Shown here in pieces: positions 37,201-44,145 of a DNA stretch of 64,000 nt. Location of the stretch: NCBI GenBank assembly GCA_013396995.1, contig VWZP01004535.1, positions 488,493 through 552,492 on the forward strand, read 5' to 3'. The notes beneath the pieces were generated by a model, which did not search any database, was not told where the DNA came from, and saw only the letters and a list, made by a program, of their open reading frames with translations. Numbering within the stretch: position 1 is the first letter of the stretch; each line of letters starts with the position of its first letter. The translations under genes and the position numbers were made by a program. Origin of the DNA: Dicaeum eximium. Taxonomy: Eukaryota > Chordata > Aves > Passeriformes > Dicaeidae.

Positions 37201-40200
37201 TTGGTATTACTGGTAACACCAGGAGGGTGTCAGTGACCCACCTCTGCCTGGTTATGGTGCTGACTGCTCAGTGCCAGGGGAATTTGGCCTGTGGAGCCCA
37301 AAAGGGAATAGGGATTCTGTTCTGTAGTAGCTGACACTAATCAAGGAATTCAAAATAATTTTTTTGTGAAGACTATGCTTGAATAATTCAGTGTTATCAA
37401 ATCAAATGGGACAAAATTATAATCTCTGAAGATTTTAATAGTGTCCTGTGTCACGCTAGGAGCAGTTCAAGTTGACATACCCACATTACAGTTAATATAT
37501 GATGTTCCCATTTCAATTTAAATTTCCTATTTCTAGTAAGACATACCTCTTGTGCAGGATCCTTCAGACTGAAAAGGTTAGACCATTTTTTACCAGAGAA
37601 ATATGGGCTGTTCTGCTTTGTTTTATTCAGTTTTAAATAATTGAACTCCCTTCCAAAGAAAAAGTAACCCAAAACCCAGCTTGTGCAAAGCATTGTGCCA
37701 TGATCCAAACTGCTGATGCAACTCCTTGGCAAAGGCACTTCCAGGAGCCTTTGCACCAGATCCACATGGCAGCAGGGACATGGCACTGAGCACTGCAGGT
37801 CGTTGGGGTTTCTTTTAATTAGTGGTTAGAGAATTGGGACTGGACTGAGTTAGTCCAAGCCCCATTTCACAACTTTCCACTTGCTCTCCTAGTTTTTCCC
37901 ATTACAGTAAAATTCTGCTGTGATTTGGATTAGTCATAGGGGCTCAGAGCTCTCGTGGTTTTACTCATACTTGGTGTGCAGAGAGTGTCTCTTTGTCCAG
38001 GATTCTCAATGAGCCTTGCAAGCAGAGCTGTCAATTAAATAACAGTTATCCTGCACTACCTGCCCCTCAGTAGCTGGGGCAAGTGAAGATTTTTCTGTGG
38101 ATTTACAGCCTGGGAAATATTGTCCAGGCCTGACAGGATCAAGATCCCTGGAAGGGCACAGGGATGCCTTAATTTAATTTTTGCATTCCCAGCAAAGGGT
38201 GAGTGAGCCCTCAGCCCATCTCCCTGGCATCCTGGGCATGCCAAAGGCAAGGCTTTCCCCTGTGGAGAGGCTTAGGAGGGGTGAGATTGTATCAGCTCTG
38301 TCGTGCTCTGTCTGGTTCTGTTTGCTTAGCTGTGCTTAGTCCGGCAGCAAAATGTCCTGGGTAAAATGGTCTTTTTTTAGAATTTATTGCTCCACAGGGA
38401 GGAAATGGAAAGGCCTTTGAGGTAAGTATTGTTTTATCTGCTTCACAGATGGGGGAGTTTGTGGTAGAGACCCAAGGTCACGGGAAGTTTTGTTCCCAAG
38501 AGATCAATCTCCCAGACTGTTTAACAGCGTTTTGCCCCGCTGGGATGAGCTGGAGGAGTCGCTGAGCCGTGCCCTTCCCAGCAGCTCCTGCCCCTGGGAC
38601 ACGAGGGATGCATGGCCACGGAGCTGGAGCTGTGTCCAGCACATCTGTACATTTAGGGACAGGTTTTTACCAACCTGCAGAATTGTTCGTGGAACTTGGC
38701 AGGTGCTTTGCTGAACTGCTGCTGCTTCTGTGCCCTCGGCTGGGATGTCTGAGCTGCCAGGGATCCCAGACCCTGGGAGGAGCTGTGCTCTCAGAGCAGC
38801 ACACTCTGGATGTGGAGCAATCACTGGATGCTCTTGTTTGTGAGAATATTGGCTCCCTCTTTCCATTTTTACTGCATTTCTTCCATTCCTCTCCTACCTA
38901 CATTGATAGCAATAGCTTTACTCCTTTTTGGAAGTGAGCTGGGTTCCTACAGCTGGATTCCTGGGATCATGGTGGCTGTCTCTGAACATACTCCAGCCTG
39001 AATTTGTTAACCTTCAGGGCAGGCTGCCAGGTCAGTCTGTCCGCCCTCGCCAGTAAAGAGAGAGGTAATACTGGGTGAAAGGAGTGGGGCTCTGCAGCAG
39101 CTTCTAGGGAATTACTTCTTTTTATGTTGCTGTTATCTCTGTTTTGGGGTAAGTTACTGGTGTTCTTGCAGAATGTGAGAAGCAGGCAGAGCTTCTGAAA
39201 TGAATGGAATTCCAAAGCTTTTGGAATGAAAGCGATTCTATTATAGAGAAGAAATAGGAAAAAATTCTTTGCTTTGAGGGTGGTAGGGTCCTGGCACAGA
39301 GAGGTTGTGGAGTCCCTATCCCTGGAAGTGTTGAAGGCCAAGTTGGATGGAGCTCGGAACACCCTGCTCTAGTGGAAGGTGTCTCTGCCCATGGCAGAGG
39401 GGCAGAATGAGATGATCTTTTAGGTTCCTTCCAACCCAACCATTCCATAATTCCATGAAGTTTTTCTCTCTTTCTTGCAGAACTCGTATGTGGTGCTGGC
39501 TGGCTTGTCAGATGGACTCATAGCCGTGTTTTCAGTGTCCCAGGGCCTGCCAGGGGACAACTGCTCCTACCTGTGCTCCCACACAGCAAACAGGTCCAAA
39601 TTCAACATCTCGGACAGCGACCCGCGGCAGAACCCGTACCCGGTGCGCGCCATGGAGGTGACGGGCAGCGGGGCCGAGGTGTGGTACGGCAACGGCCCCG
39701 GCGTCCTCGTCATCGACTGCGCCTGCATGGAGATCAGCAGGAGGCTGGAGCCCTTCAGCCCGCCCTCCATCATCGCATCCATCGCCTGCAGCTCCGAGTG
39801 CCACGGGGAGGAGGTGGTCTGGTGTCTGGACGAGAAGAGCAACTTCCTGGTGATGTACCACGCCAGCAGCTACCAGCTCTGCGCGCGCTACTTCTGCGGG
39901 GACTGCAGCCCCCTCAGAGACATGTTCACCATCCAGCAGCCCTCGGCTGCCATCCCAGCCACGGCCCCCATCGGCCACGGGGCGACGGAGAACAACCCCC
40001 CGGGGGACGTGAGCATCGTGTACAGCCCCGACGTGGGCACCCAGATCCTGAACCACCAGGACTCGCTCACAGATTACTGCTCTGTGTCTTCCTACTCCTC
40101 CTCACCTCCCAGCACGGTGACCCGCTGCCCCTCCAGCCTGCCCAGCTCGCCCCTGAGCTCTTCCAGTGCGCCCTTCTCCACGGATTTTGAGGAGTCTGAG

Positions 40201-42930
40201 AAATTCTACGAGCTGAAGGCTTCCCTGGATCACGATGCTTCGCCTGCAGGTGACAACACGGAGCATCTCCAAGCAGTCAAGATTCTTCCTGTAAAAGATC
40301 TCATCTGGATCCCCAGGTAAGTGGGTCACTTACCCAGGCAACTTAGTCATAATCCCTCCTGCCTGAACGTGAGATTAACTCAGGCTAATTCAGCAGCTTT
40401 TGCATTCCCAGTATGATTCACCTGGCCAGAAAGTTGAGTTACCATTAAGAAATTCTGTTCCCAGTATAATGAAACATGGATTTTCTACGCCTTTTGAAAG
40501 TATGCAGTGTTTAGCAGAATGGCCACGTGGAAGGCCTTGCTCGGTTGGTTTCAGCAGAATAAGGGGGTGGTCAGACTCCAAGCTGTGTTTCCCCAGCTGC
40601 TGAGGAAACAAAGAGCAGCAGGCAGCCTCCTTGCTCGGACACAGCCCTGGCAAGTCCTGCTGCCTCCTGTGGAGCTGATGGGAACCTCTGGGAAGCTGAT
40701 TTTGCTTGTCAAGGATCTCCCACTGCAGTGGATTCAGGATGCCCCTGTGGCATCACGGTGCCCCCTCCCCTGCAAGACATCATGTGGCTGCAGGTGGGCA
40801 TGGAGCAGAGGATGGGTATCCAGCATGGATCTTCCTCAGCTGGCAGCATCCCCAGTGCTGAGGGTGTGACAACTCCCTTGTTTCTCTTCCAGGAGAGGAG
40901 GGGACATCATCGTTATCGGGCTGGAGAAGGAGTCGGGCACGCAGCGGGGCAGAGTGATCGCGGTGCTCAAGGCAGGGGAGCTGGCTCCCTACGGGTGAGG
41001 CTGGCTGGGCACAAGGGGGCTGGAGGGCAGAGGGGGGCTCTGCAGGCTCTCAGGGCTCTTGGGAGCTTCCTCTTGGCTTCCAGCAGCCTCTAGGAGTTCC
41101 CAGTTGAAGGACACAGTGGCTGGTTGCACATCAAGGCATGTGCACACTCTTAGAGCGGGGCAGACGGCGAGGGGAAGGCACTGTGACTACAGCCTGGTCT
41201 CCAAAATCCACAGGGACTGGACACCCCATAATGACACAGACAGGACGGTGCACAATGTGATCCAGTTGGCCTGATCCTGCCTGGTGCTGGCTCCCTTTGC
41301 TCTGAGGGCACCTGGCAGGAGGTCAGAGCAGCTTGGCAGGCTCAGGCCCCGCGCTCAGAACAAGAAGTGTATTTATGCAGAGCACGGCGCTTGTCTGTGG
41401 CTGCATTCACGTGGGTCAGGTTGATGTTCTGGCTCTAAATGAGCACCTTTGTGCTGTGGGCAGTGACAGGCCCTGGAGCACAGGGGAGAGCAGTTATATA
41501 CGTTAATTTAAAATGTTTCATACCGTGAAGGAGAGTCGAGGAAATAAATAGGTGCTGGAGAGGGGGGTGGTGTTCCTGCTGATCACTTAAATACTGGTCT
41601 GGGATTGTACTATTTATGTCCAAACAAATGCAGGTTAAGCAGTGCTAAGGATTATAAATGATCGTTTATTACCACCAGGTAAACACAACAGGAGATCAAA
41701 GGCTCCTGCCATTCCCCCTACTCTGAAGTGTCTTTATCAGTTAGCTGGGAGGAGAGAATTCTCTTTATTGGTCACAGGTGTTCTTAGGTTGGTTTTGTTT
41801 AACCCAAATTGAGTGTGGAGTTCAGGCAAAGTGGTACCACATCTCACACCTGTCCTGCCCTGCTGCCTGACTGGCACCATGGCCATTGACCCTCCTGTTT
41901 GAACAGCAGGATAAAGAGCAGAAGAGGAAAGGGAAGGGGCTGCTCTAATGGCAGAGCAGAGCAGAGCAGAGAGGGATGGAGGGGGATGAGGGCTTTGTAG
42001 GGGCAGTTTGTAATAAAAACCAGCTGCCAAGGACAGTCCTGTGGCCAGTGCTCCCAGCTGGGCACCTTTCTGGGGAAACAGTTTGGGACCAGCCTTCCCC
42101 ATCTGCTGTGGGAGTGGTAGGAGGAGCCCAGTGAGGGCTGGACTCCTGTGCCTTGGACCCTGCAAGGCAGAAGTGTCATTGTCTGCCCATCCACCTCCCT
42201 CTGAGGTACTTGCAGGGCCAACTTCAACAGAGGCCATGAAGGTAAGCACATACAGCAAGGACCATACGGATCCCTGAGTGCTGCCACAGCTGTGCCTGCT
42301 GCTCTGGGCTTGGGGCTCAGACCCTGAGCTGACACAGGCAGGCTCCATCCCACTTCCATGCTTTATTCCAGGCTGTGGAAGTTCTCAGCAGCCTGACAGC
42401 TGTGTTATGGTGGAGCTGCTCTGAAAATGCCCAGCTGGCAGCAGGAACAAGAGTCTGTGGATTTAGCAAATCAGGAGATTAGCAGCAACTTCAAATGCCA
42501 CGGCAGACTTAAGCCCCCACCTGCATATTTAGGCACCTGAATCCCTTTAAAAACCTTTTCCCATGTCACTGAGCTGCTCGGTTTTGATGTGACACAGTTT
42601 CTGATCCCTGTCTTTGTTGCATTCTCCTTGCTGAAGGATTTGCAGCTTATAAAAAGCTCGTGTAGCTGGAAGGGAAGCTCATGAGCCAGTGCTGTGCTTG
42701 CAGAGCTGCCCTTCCCTGTAATGCCCTTCCCTGCTCTCTTCTCCCTCCCCAGCACGCTGGTGGATGCGGCTGTCGTAGCGAAGGACACGGTCGTGTGCTG
42801 CTTTGAGAAGGAGACCACGGAGCAGTGCCTGGCTGTCTGGAGGGGCTGGAGTGCCAGAGACTTTGACATTTTCTACCAGGCCTACGAAGAGCTGGGCAGG
42901 CTGGAGACGTGCATGCGCAAGCGGAGGTAG
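1033..42930 (+). CDS. LRRK1: LRRK1, leucine-rich repeat serine/threonine kinase 1 (3' part, 28 exons)
   Basis: LRRK1 is a large cytosolic ROCO protein: a GTPase and a Ser/Thr kinase in one chain, known to phosphorylate Rab7A and to be activated by PKC. Joining the 28 exons listed below, all GT-AG, gives 5,265 nt with no internal stop: 1,754 residues plus stop. Local residue numbers start at 1033. LRRs span about 1-362, ROC about 384-575 (P-loop GPPRQGKST at 391-399), COR about 590-960, kinase about 985-1270 (Lys1015, Asp1131, DYG 1154-1156) and WD40-like region about 1275-1754. Human LRRK1 has 2,015 residues, so about 255-261 N-terminal residues (the ankyrin region) lie upstream of the window. 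The CHSY1 neighbour in converging orientation supports the orthology. The LRRK2 paralogue is excluded by the ROC, kinase and C-terminal sequences. Confidence 0.97.
1715..1842 (+). CDS. LRRK1: LRRK1 exon 2: LRRs
   Basis: It encodes LLEVDVSSNRLSTLP and LKKLMASKNYMEKL, two more LRR units. Acceptor is ctcacag and donor is aca|gtacgt. It starts with the third base of a split Arg codon and ends with one base of a split Thr codon. The following intron is only 136 bp. Confidence 0.95.
1979..2142 (+). CDS. LRRK1: LRRK1 exon 3: LRRs
   Basis: It encodes TNWIGLRKLQ, then the LRR cores LQEFDVSDNRLVELP and LNILNVSRNQLKVFP. Acceptor is ttttccag and donor is CTG|gtaagt, leaving phase 0. The 691 bp intron after it (2143-2833) shows nothing beyond A/T-rich sequence. 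Confidence 0.95.
2834..2971 (+). CDS. LRRK1: LRRK1 exon 4: LRRs
   Basis: It is 46 whole codons, starting KCCKASRNALEFLP and ending with LREVDFSENSLKEVP and LFQLE. Acceptor is ttttccag and donor is GAA|gtaagt. The 1.7 kb intron after it (2972-4685) holds only a short (TA) run near 4343; I recognise no other feature. Confidence 0.95.
4686..4798 (+). CDS. LRRK1: LRRK1 exon 5: LRRs
   Basis: It encodes LVSLKLLGNQLVTLP and LKSLDLSKNQLG, ending with AA of a split Lys codon at donor aa|gtaagt. Acceptor is ctcctag. The 1.1 kb intron after it (4799-5911) has no gene feature. Confidence 0.95.
5912..5988 (+). CDS. LRRK1: LRRK1 exon 6: basic loop between LRRs
   Basis: This 77 nt exon was found by phase and by similarity to LRRK1. 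It reads SDEGFKTKRIPFFTTKSR followed by VRGGPEA, a lysine/arginine-rich insert that breaks the LRR rhythm between two repeats. Acceptor is gcccacag and donor is g|gtaagg. Skipping it would shift the frame. The 3.25 kb intron after it (5989-9239) contains an imperfect 37 bp duplication near 8800 and nothing else I can name. Confidence 0.92.
8798..8876. repeat. Imperfect tandem duplication in LRRK1 intron 6
   Basis: Two related copies, 8798-8834 and 8841-8876, both run from gaaccag(c/t)tgtgcc to tcagtgcca. They differ by several substitutions and one indel. No function is evident. Confidence 0.6.
9240..9369 (+). CDS. LRRK1: LRRK1 exon 7: LRRs
   Basis: It encodes PFLEFPAFLSDS, then LEVLYLNDNQLDSVP and LTELYLG, returning to the LRR rhythm after exon 6. 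Acceptor is cgttccag and donor is aa|gtaagt. The 534 bp intron after it (9370-9903) is plain AT-rich sequence. Confidence 0.95.
9904..10016 (+). CDS. LRRK1: LRRK1 exon 8: last LRRs before ROC
   Basis: It encodes NPGIRELPPELGQLANLWQL and then ISNVPAEIRKE, the last LRR and the link to the GTPase. Acceptor is ttgtacag and donor is g|gtaagg. The 846 bp intron after it (10017-10862) has a T tract at about 10431-10442 and turns GC-rich near its 3' end. Confidence 0.95.
10863..11077 (+). CDS. LRRK1: LRRK1 exon 9: ROC P-loop
   Basis: It carries the Walker A/P-loop GPPRQGKST at 10943-10969. The P-loop lysine (10961-10963, local residue 397) matches by position human Lys651, whose mutation removes GTP binding. 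ATIRTTKWEL follows as the switch I region. The exon is GC-rich with many CpGs. Acceptor is gctcacag and donor is AAG|gtgaaa. The 1.95 kb intron after it (11078-13027) holds nothing I recognise. Confidence 0.96.
13028..13192 (+). CDS. LRRK1: LRRK1 exon 10: ROC switch II
   Basis: It is 55 whole codons with the G3 motif DIGG at 13055-13066, then the ROC core KALYIVVWNLALGEEAV. Acceptor is ctaagtag, a poor polypyrimidine tract, and donor is GAG|gtaaga. The 1.9 kb intron after it (13193-15115) contains an old minus-strand CR1 fragment, listed separately. Confidence 0.95.
14575..14770 (-). mobile_element. Old CR1 LINE fragment, reverse orientation
   Basis: Read on the plus strand it keeps the order of CR1 3'-region words in reverse orientation: gggttggaaga, then cacctaatccattcctttgctctgattcagga, shown here only in part, then a stretch like acctccagtgaa and ttccccaggtgtccattccag. 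Similarity is by eye and divergence is high, so it is an old avian CR1 copy with no open reading frame. Confidence 0.6.
15116..15288 (+). CDS. LRRK1: LRRK1 exon 11: ROC G4 motif
   Basis: It encodes AVLVVGTHLDLIE with the G4 motif THLD at 15152-15163, then FRVERIATLRAY and the end of ROC. Acceptor is tcttgcag and donor is ca|gtgagt. The 2 kb intron after it (15289-17267) holds a three-copy 19 bp repeat, listed separately, and nothing else I recognise. Confidence 0.95.
16085..16141. repeat. Three-copy 19 bp tandem repeat
   Basis: Copies at 16085-16103, 16104-16122 and 16123-16141 follow tg(t/c)caggcat(c/g)ccag. It is a short intronic minisatellite in LRRK1 intron 11. Confidence 0.85.
17268..17388 (+). 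CDS. LRRK1: LRRK1 exon 12: end of ROC / start of COR
   Basis: It encodes ELSCKTLEGLEGLRQLIFHV and ends SQKLAGRL. Acceptor is ttttgcag and donor is TTG|gtgaga, phase 0. The intron that follows (17389-17629) is 241 bp. Confidence 0.95.
17630..17789 (+). CDS. LRRK1: LRRK1 exon 13: COR
   Basis: It encodes IPRSYLSLQEAVLAEQ and DVQYLTDRQIELMIEQTP, the first COR helices. Acceptor is ggcttgcag and donor is g|gtaggt. The 623 bp intron after it (17790-18412) has a T tract near 17989-18001 and a tandem duplication just before the next acceptor. Confidence 0.95.
18343..18394. repeat. Two-copy 26 bp tandem duplication before exon 14 acceptor
   Basis: Copies at 18343-18368 and 18369-18394 differ at one base. 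Each holds tgctaatcc, a good match to the branch-point pattern yUnAy. The second copy ends 18 bp before the exon start at 18413. See the matching finding. Confidence 0.9.
18413..18689 (+). CDS. LRRK1: LRRK1 exon 14: COR
   Basis: This long exon (277 nt) encodes INFLIETGTLLHFPD, LRNLYFLDPVWLSECLQRIF and EDLRMLLVGTGF, typical COR-A sequence. Acceptor is ttttttgcag and donor is ag|gtatgt. The 2.9 kb intron after it (18690-21615) contains a pair of related direct repeats, listed separately. Confidence 0.96.
19565..19670. repeat. Intronic direct repeat, copy A
   Basis: It runs from gctgtcattatgcc through gatgccaacaaattttctcag to aatgcctttt. It matches copy B at 20551-20655 over about 105 bp with perhaps 70-75% identity by eye. 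It could be an unidentified old transposon present twice. Confidence 0.65.
20551..20655. repeat. Intronic direct repeat, copy B
   Basis: It runs from gctgtcattgtgcc through gatgccaacacattttctcag to aataacatttt, in the same orientation as copy A and 986 bp further on. No target-site duplication or LINE tail is visible. Confidence 0.65.
21616..21787 (+). CDS. LRRK1: LRRK1 exon 15: COR
   Basis: It encodes YLLPHLLPTKPALD and then [20 protein letters not shown], strongly LRRK-like. Acceptor is gtttcag and donor is CAG|gtaggt. The 1.4 kb intron after it (21788-23152) shows no recognisable feature. Confidence 0.96.
23153..23316 (+). CDS. LRRK1: LRRK1 exon 16: COR-B with PKC-site serines
   Basis: It encodes LFENKKNTKTRNKKVTIYSF and then GTQRNRCSTFRVKR. 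Ser810 (23207-23209), Ser820 and Thr821 (23237-23242) have the same 10 and 11 residue spacing as human Ser1064, Ser1074 and Thr1075, reported as the PKC sites that switch on LRRK1. Acceptor is tgtttcag and donor is ag|gtaatt. The 1.16 kb intron after it (23317-24473) has nothing I recognise. Confidence 0.95.
24474..24613 (+). CDS. LRRK1: LRRK1 exon 17: COR-B
   Basis: It encodes VESSDVNWKKKKSGGIKII and then AMAFITDHVNSLIDQWFP. Acceptor is cacacag and donor is g|gtaaga. The 1.4 kb intron after it (24614-26018) holds no gene feature. Confidence 0.95.
26019..26265 (+). CDS. LRRK1: LRRK1 exon 18: COR to kinase linker with Cys pairs
   Basis: It encodes YVPCHIC (Cys codons at 26072 and 26081), an acidic/basic segment EREGGERAEDVQYF, then YITCPNHPD (Cys at 26189, His at 26198) and LQELVPELFMTDFPA. 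The CxxC and CPxH pair looks like a possible metal site. Acceptor is ctctgcag and donor is ag|gtaacg. The 1.4 kb intron after it (26266-27700) holds nothing I recognise. Confidence 0.95.
27701..27867 (+). CDS. LRRK1: LRRK1 exon 19: kinase N-lobe, glycine loop and lysine
   Basis: It encodes the nucleotide-binding loop LGQGGSGTVIYRA starting near 27753 and VAVKRF with the ATP-binding lysine at 27819-27821 (local residue 1015). The segment after beta3, KKCKGSPTSAA, is less conserved than the rest. Acceptor is tttggcag and donor is g|gtacag. The 1.1 kb intron after it (27868-28956) has a short GGA run near 28013 and nothing else I recognise. Confidence 0.96.
28957..29154 (+). CDS. LRRK1: LRRK1 exon 20: kinase alpha-C helix to hinge
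   Basis: It encodes MKNFSEFRQEASMLHSLQHP, where Glu of FRQEASML is the likely salt-bridge partner of the lysine. CIVSLIGISIHPLCFALELA with the hinge follows. Acceptor is cttgccag and donor is aaag|gtaaag. The 656 bp intron after it (29155-29810) has a T tract at about 29239-29248. Confidence 0.96.
29811..30088 (+). CDS. LRRK1: LRRK1 exon 21: kinase catalytic and activation loops
   Basis: It encodes LAYLHKKNIIFCDLKSDN with the catalytic Asp at 29912-29914, so the usual HRD is FCD. LSDYGISRQ follows with DYG in place of DFG (Asp at 29981-29983, human Asp1409 by position), then EGTPGYQAPEIRP. The exon is GC- and CpG-rich. Acceptor is gtgccag and donor is AAG|gtgact. The next intron is 168 bp. 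Confidence 0.97.
30257..30451 (+). CDS. LRRK1: LRRK1 exon 22: kinase C-lobe
   Basis: It is 65 whole codons encoding VDMFSYGMVLYELLSGQRPV and ALMMECWDTKPEK. Acceptor is ggctctag. The donor AAG|gtacca is weak but phase 0 on both sides fits. The 776 bp intron after it (30452-31227) contains a reverse CR1 fragment close to the next acceptor. Confidence 0.96.
31025..31159 (-). mobile_element. CR1 LINE fragment, reverse orientation, internally deleted
   Basis: It begins with the reverse CR1 tail aatcatagaatcagaaaatg followed by tttgagttgataggtatcctta. It then jumps to a CR1 internal word, gggattgccctgatccaggt with gcaggaccttgtgcttggcc next to it. The jump indicates an internal deletion. Its end lies about 68 bp before LRRK1 exon 23. 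Confidence 0.85.
31228..31379 (+). CDS. LRRK1: LRRK1 exon 23: kinase end and first propeller strands
   Basis: It encodes RPLAISVVGQMKDPTFATFM, closing the kinase, then EYTVVFWDGKEDT, the first beta-propeller strand. Acceptor is cccctcag and donor is ag|gtgagg. The 1.6 kb intron after it (31380-32965) holds nothing I recognise. Confidence 0.96.
32966..33083 (+). CDS. LRRK1: LRRK1 exon 24: WD40-like
   Basis: It encodes NYTVVNLEKGVMEVQRMSCP and then LKFQNALWAATE, a propeller blade. Acceptor is ctttcag and donor is GAG|gtgagc. The 1.3 kb intron after it (33084-34364) is AT-rich toward the 3' end, without a recognisable feature. Confidence 0.95.
34365..34481 (+). CDS. LRRK1: LRRK1 exon 25: WD40-like
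   Basis: It is 39 whole codons encoding DQKISVYGLQGMCPLKTP and ATVSCFLVMPLVKR. Acceptor is ttcacag and donor is AGG|gtaagg. The intron after it (34482-39480) is the longest inside LRRK1 here at 5 kb. It holds a short hairpin at 34840-34861, a GGA run near 36571 and a CR1 at its 3' end. Confidence 0.94.
34840..34861. repeat. 9 bp perfect inverted repeat
   Basis: gcaggatgt and acatcctgc flank a 4 nt loop (gggt). It is an isolated intronic hairpin-forming sequence of unknown role. Confidence 0.7.
39235..39459 (+). mobile_element. CR1 LINE 3' end, forward orientation, next to exon 26
   Basis: It shows CR1 3' words in order: ttctttgctttgagggtggt, ccctggaagtgttgaaggcc, agtggaaggtgtctctgccc, atggcagagg, gatgatcttttaggttcctt and ccaacccaaccattcc. 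It ends in the octamer-type tail attccata attccatg. The tail stops 21 bp before LRRK1 exon 26. The 5' end is truncated, as usual for CR1. Confidence 0.93.
39481..40316 (+). CDS. LRRK1: LRRK1 exon 26: large WD40-like exon with serine-rich linker
   Basis: At 836 nt this is the largest coding exon of LRRK1 in the window. It encodes NSYVVLAGLSDGLIAVFSVS, the block CSYLCSHTANRSKFNISDSD, EEVVWCLDEKSNFLVMYHAS and YQLCARYFCGDCSPLRDMF. A serine/proline-rich low-complexity segment follows (local residues about 1576-1626, around YSSSPP and SSPLSSSSAP), then LQAVKILPVKDLIWIP. It is GC- and CpG-rich. Acceptor is ttcttgcag and donor is ag|gtaagt. The 576 bp intron after it (40317-40892) has nothing I recognise. 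Confidence 0.97.
40893..40994 (+). CDS. LRRK1: LRRK1 exon 27: WD40-like
   Basis: It encodes RGGDIIVIGLEKESGTQRGR and VIAVLKAGELAPYG. Acceptor is ctcttccag and donor is gg|gtgagg. The 1.76 kb intron after it (40995-42752) holds no gene feature. Confidence 0.95.
42753..42930 (+). CDS. LRRK1: LRRK1 last coding exon (28) with stop
   Basis: It encodes LVDAAVVAKDTVVCCFEKE, AVWRGWSARDFDIFYQAYEE and the C-terminal LGRLETCMRKRR, then stop TAG at 42928-42930. Acceptor is ctccccag. The basic C-terminus is as in mammalian LRRK1. Confidence 0.97.
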
Positions 42931-44145
42931 TGCCGTGCCCGTGGCGCTGGGAGCGAGACCCAGCGGGAGCGCCCTGGGCTCGGAGACGGCCCAGACCAGG
43001 GGTGCTGGGGGAGTGTGGGTCTGGTTTGCTGCTAGTGAGCACCGTGGGCTTCCCAGAGCACCACCAGGGCTTTTGGGGAATGAAGAAGCCGGTGTGAGCA
43101 GGGCTGGGAGCTGGTCCAGCTCTCGGCTGCCCTGCACTCGTTGAGAGCAAAGGTGGAGGTGGCTGCAGTTCTGCTCATCCCCCGATTTCCACTTTGTTCT
43201 TCCCTGTGTTGAATTCTTTCCTCACCTTCAGCATGCCCTGGCTGCTGCTGTTGCTGTTGTGTGTGTGTCAGCCAGGAGAGCTCCGTGGGCTCTGCCCTGG
43301 GAGCCCGAGCACGTTTCAGTCCTGGCTGCTGCTGGCTGGCAGCACGGGCACTGTGGGCTGATTCACCCTGTTCCCAGCAGGAATGCATCTCCTGGAAATC
43401 CTGCACTCTGGGGCTGCTTCCCACCTCCCTGCAACTTCATTAGGGGCTACTTCAGGTGTAGTCCCTGTGTAGAGACACCCTGGTGTAGGAACCAGTGAGA
43501 AGCTGTGGCTGGCCACTGCATTTCTGGTTCCTAAAAACTGTAGTGGTGCAGTGTTCCTGTGAGGGAGCCCAAAACAACCTGCCAGGAATGCTGCACCAGG
43601 AGTGAGCTGGTTCATGGCACTGCTGCCTTGTTGATGGAGCTGATGGAAAGCAAAGCCACTGGGTGTGACAGATATTCCTGGTGGAAGAGAAGGGAACCCC
43701 CTGACCAGGAAGGTTTATAAGCTGTCTCTGCTCCACTCCTCTTTCTCTTGGGAAATGCACTCTGGAGCATCAGGAACACAATAAGCTCAGTTTGCCTGTG
43801 TATCTGTGCAGCTTCTGCCCACCACAGCTTGTATTTTATCTTCATTAGTGTCCTGGGATGCTGTATTGGCTCTGAATCCAATTGCACTTCATTACCCCAA
43901 GCATGTACAGCAGTGTAAAAAGTGCCCCCAGCTAAGCACCCTGTATAAAGGTGTACAGTTTGAATTTTGGACCTTTCTTTTTCCTTTTTTTAATCCCAAG
44001 GATCTTGTGTGAGCCTCGGCAAGGCTGGCCAAGGCCGAACGGGCAGGTTAACCCTCTGGTTCACATTTCTGTTGCAGGCTGCTAAAATATCCTTCTTCAG
44101 AAACAGAATGTATCTTAAAATAAACTGATTCCTCCCCAGGATGAC
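42931..44145 (+). other. LRRK1: LRRK1 3' untranslated region
   Basis: About 1.2 kb from the stop to just past the only AATAAA in this stretch. It contains a short CTG/TTG/GT-rich run at about 43240-43268. The cleavage position is estimated from the signal, not seen. Confidence 0.8.
44119..44124 (+). terminator. LRRK1: LRRK1 poly(A) signal AATAAA
   Basis: This is a canonical hexamer 1.19 kb after the LRRK1 stop. A G/T-rich stretch, ttggtggtttttac, follows at about 44151-44164, as expected downstream of a cleavage site. Confidence 0.85.

Noticed and set aside
39532..40190. Open frames of 174-205 codons on both strands overlapping LRRK1 exon 26
   Set aside because: They are shadows of the GC-rich true frame, which alone matches LRRK1 and fits both splice phases.
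41737..42359. Minus-strand frames of 171-203 codons in LRRK1 intron 27
   Set aside because: Low-complexity translations with no domain, and no splice or promoter context.
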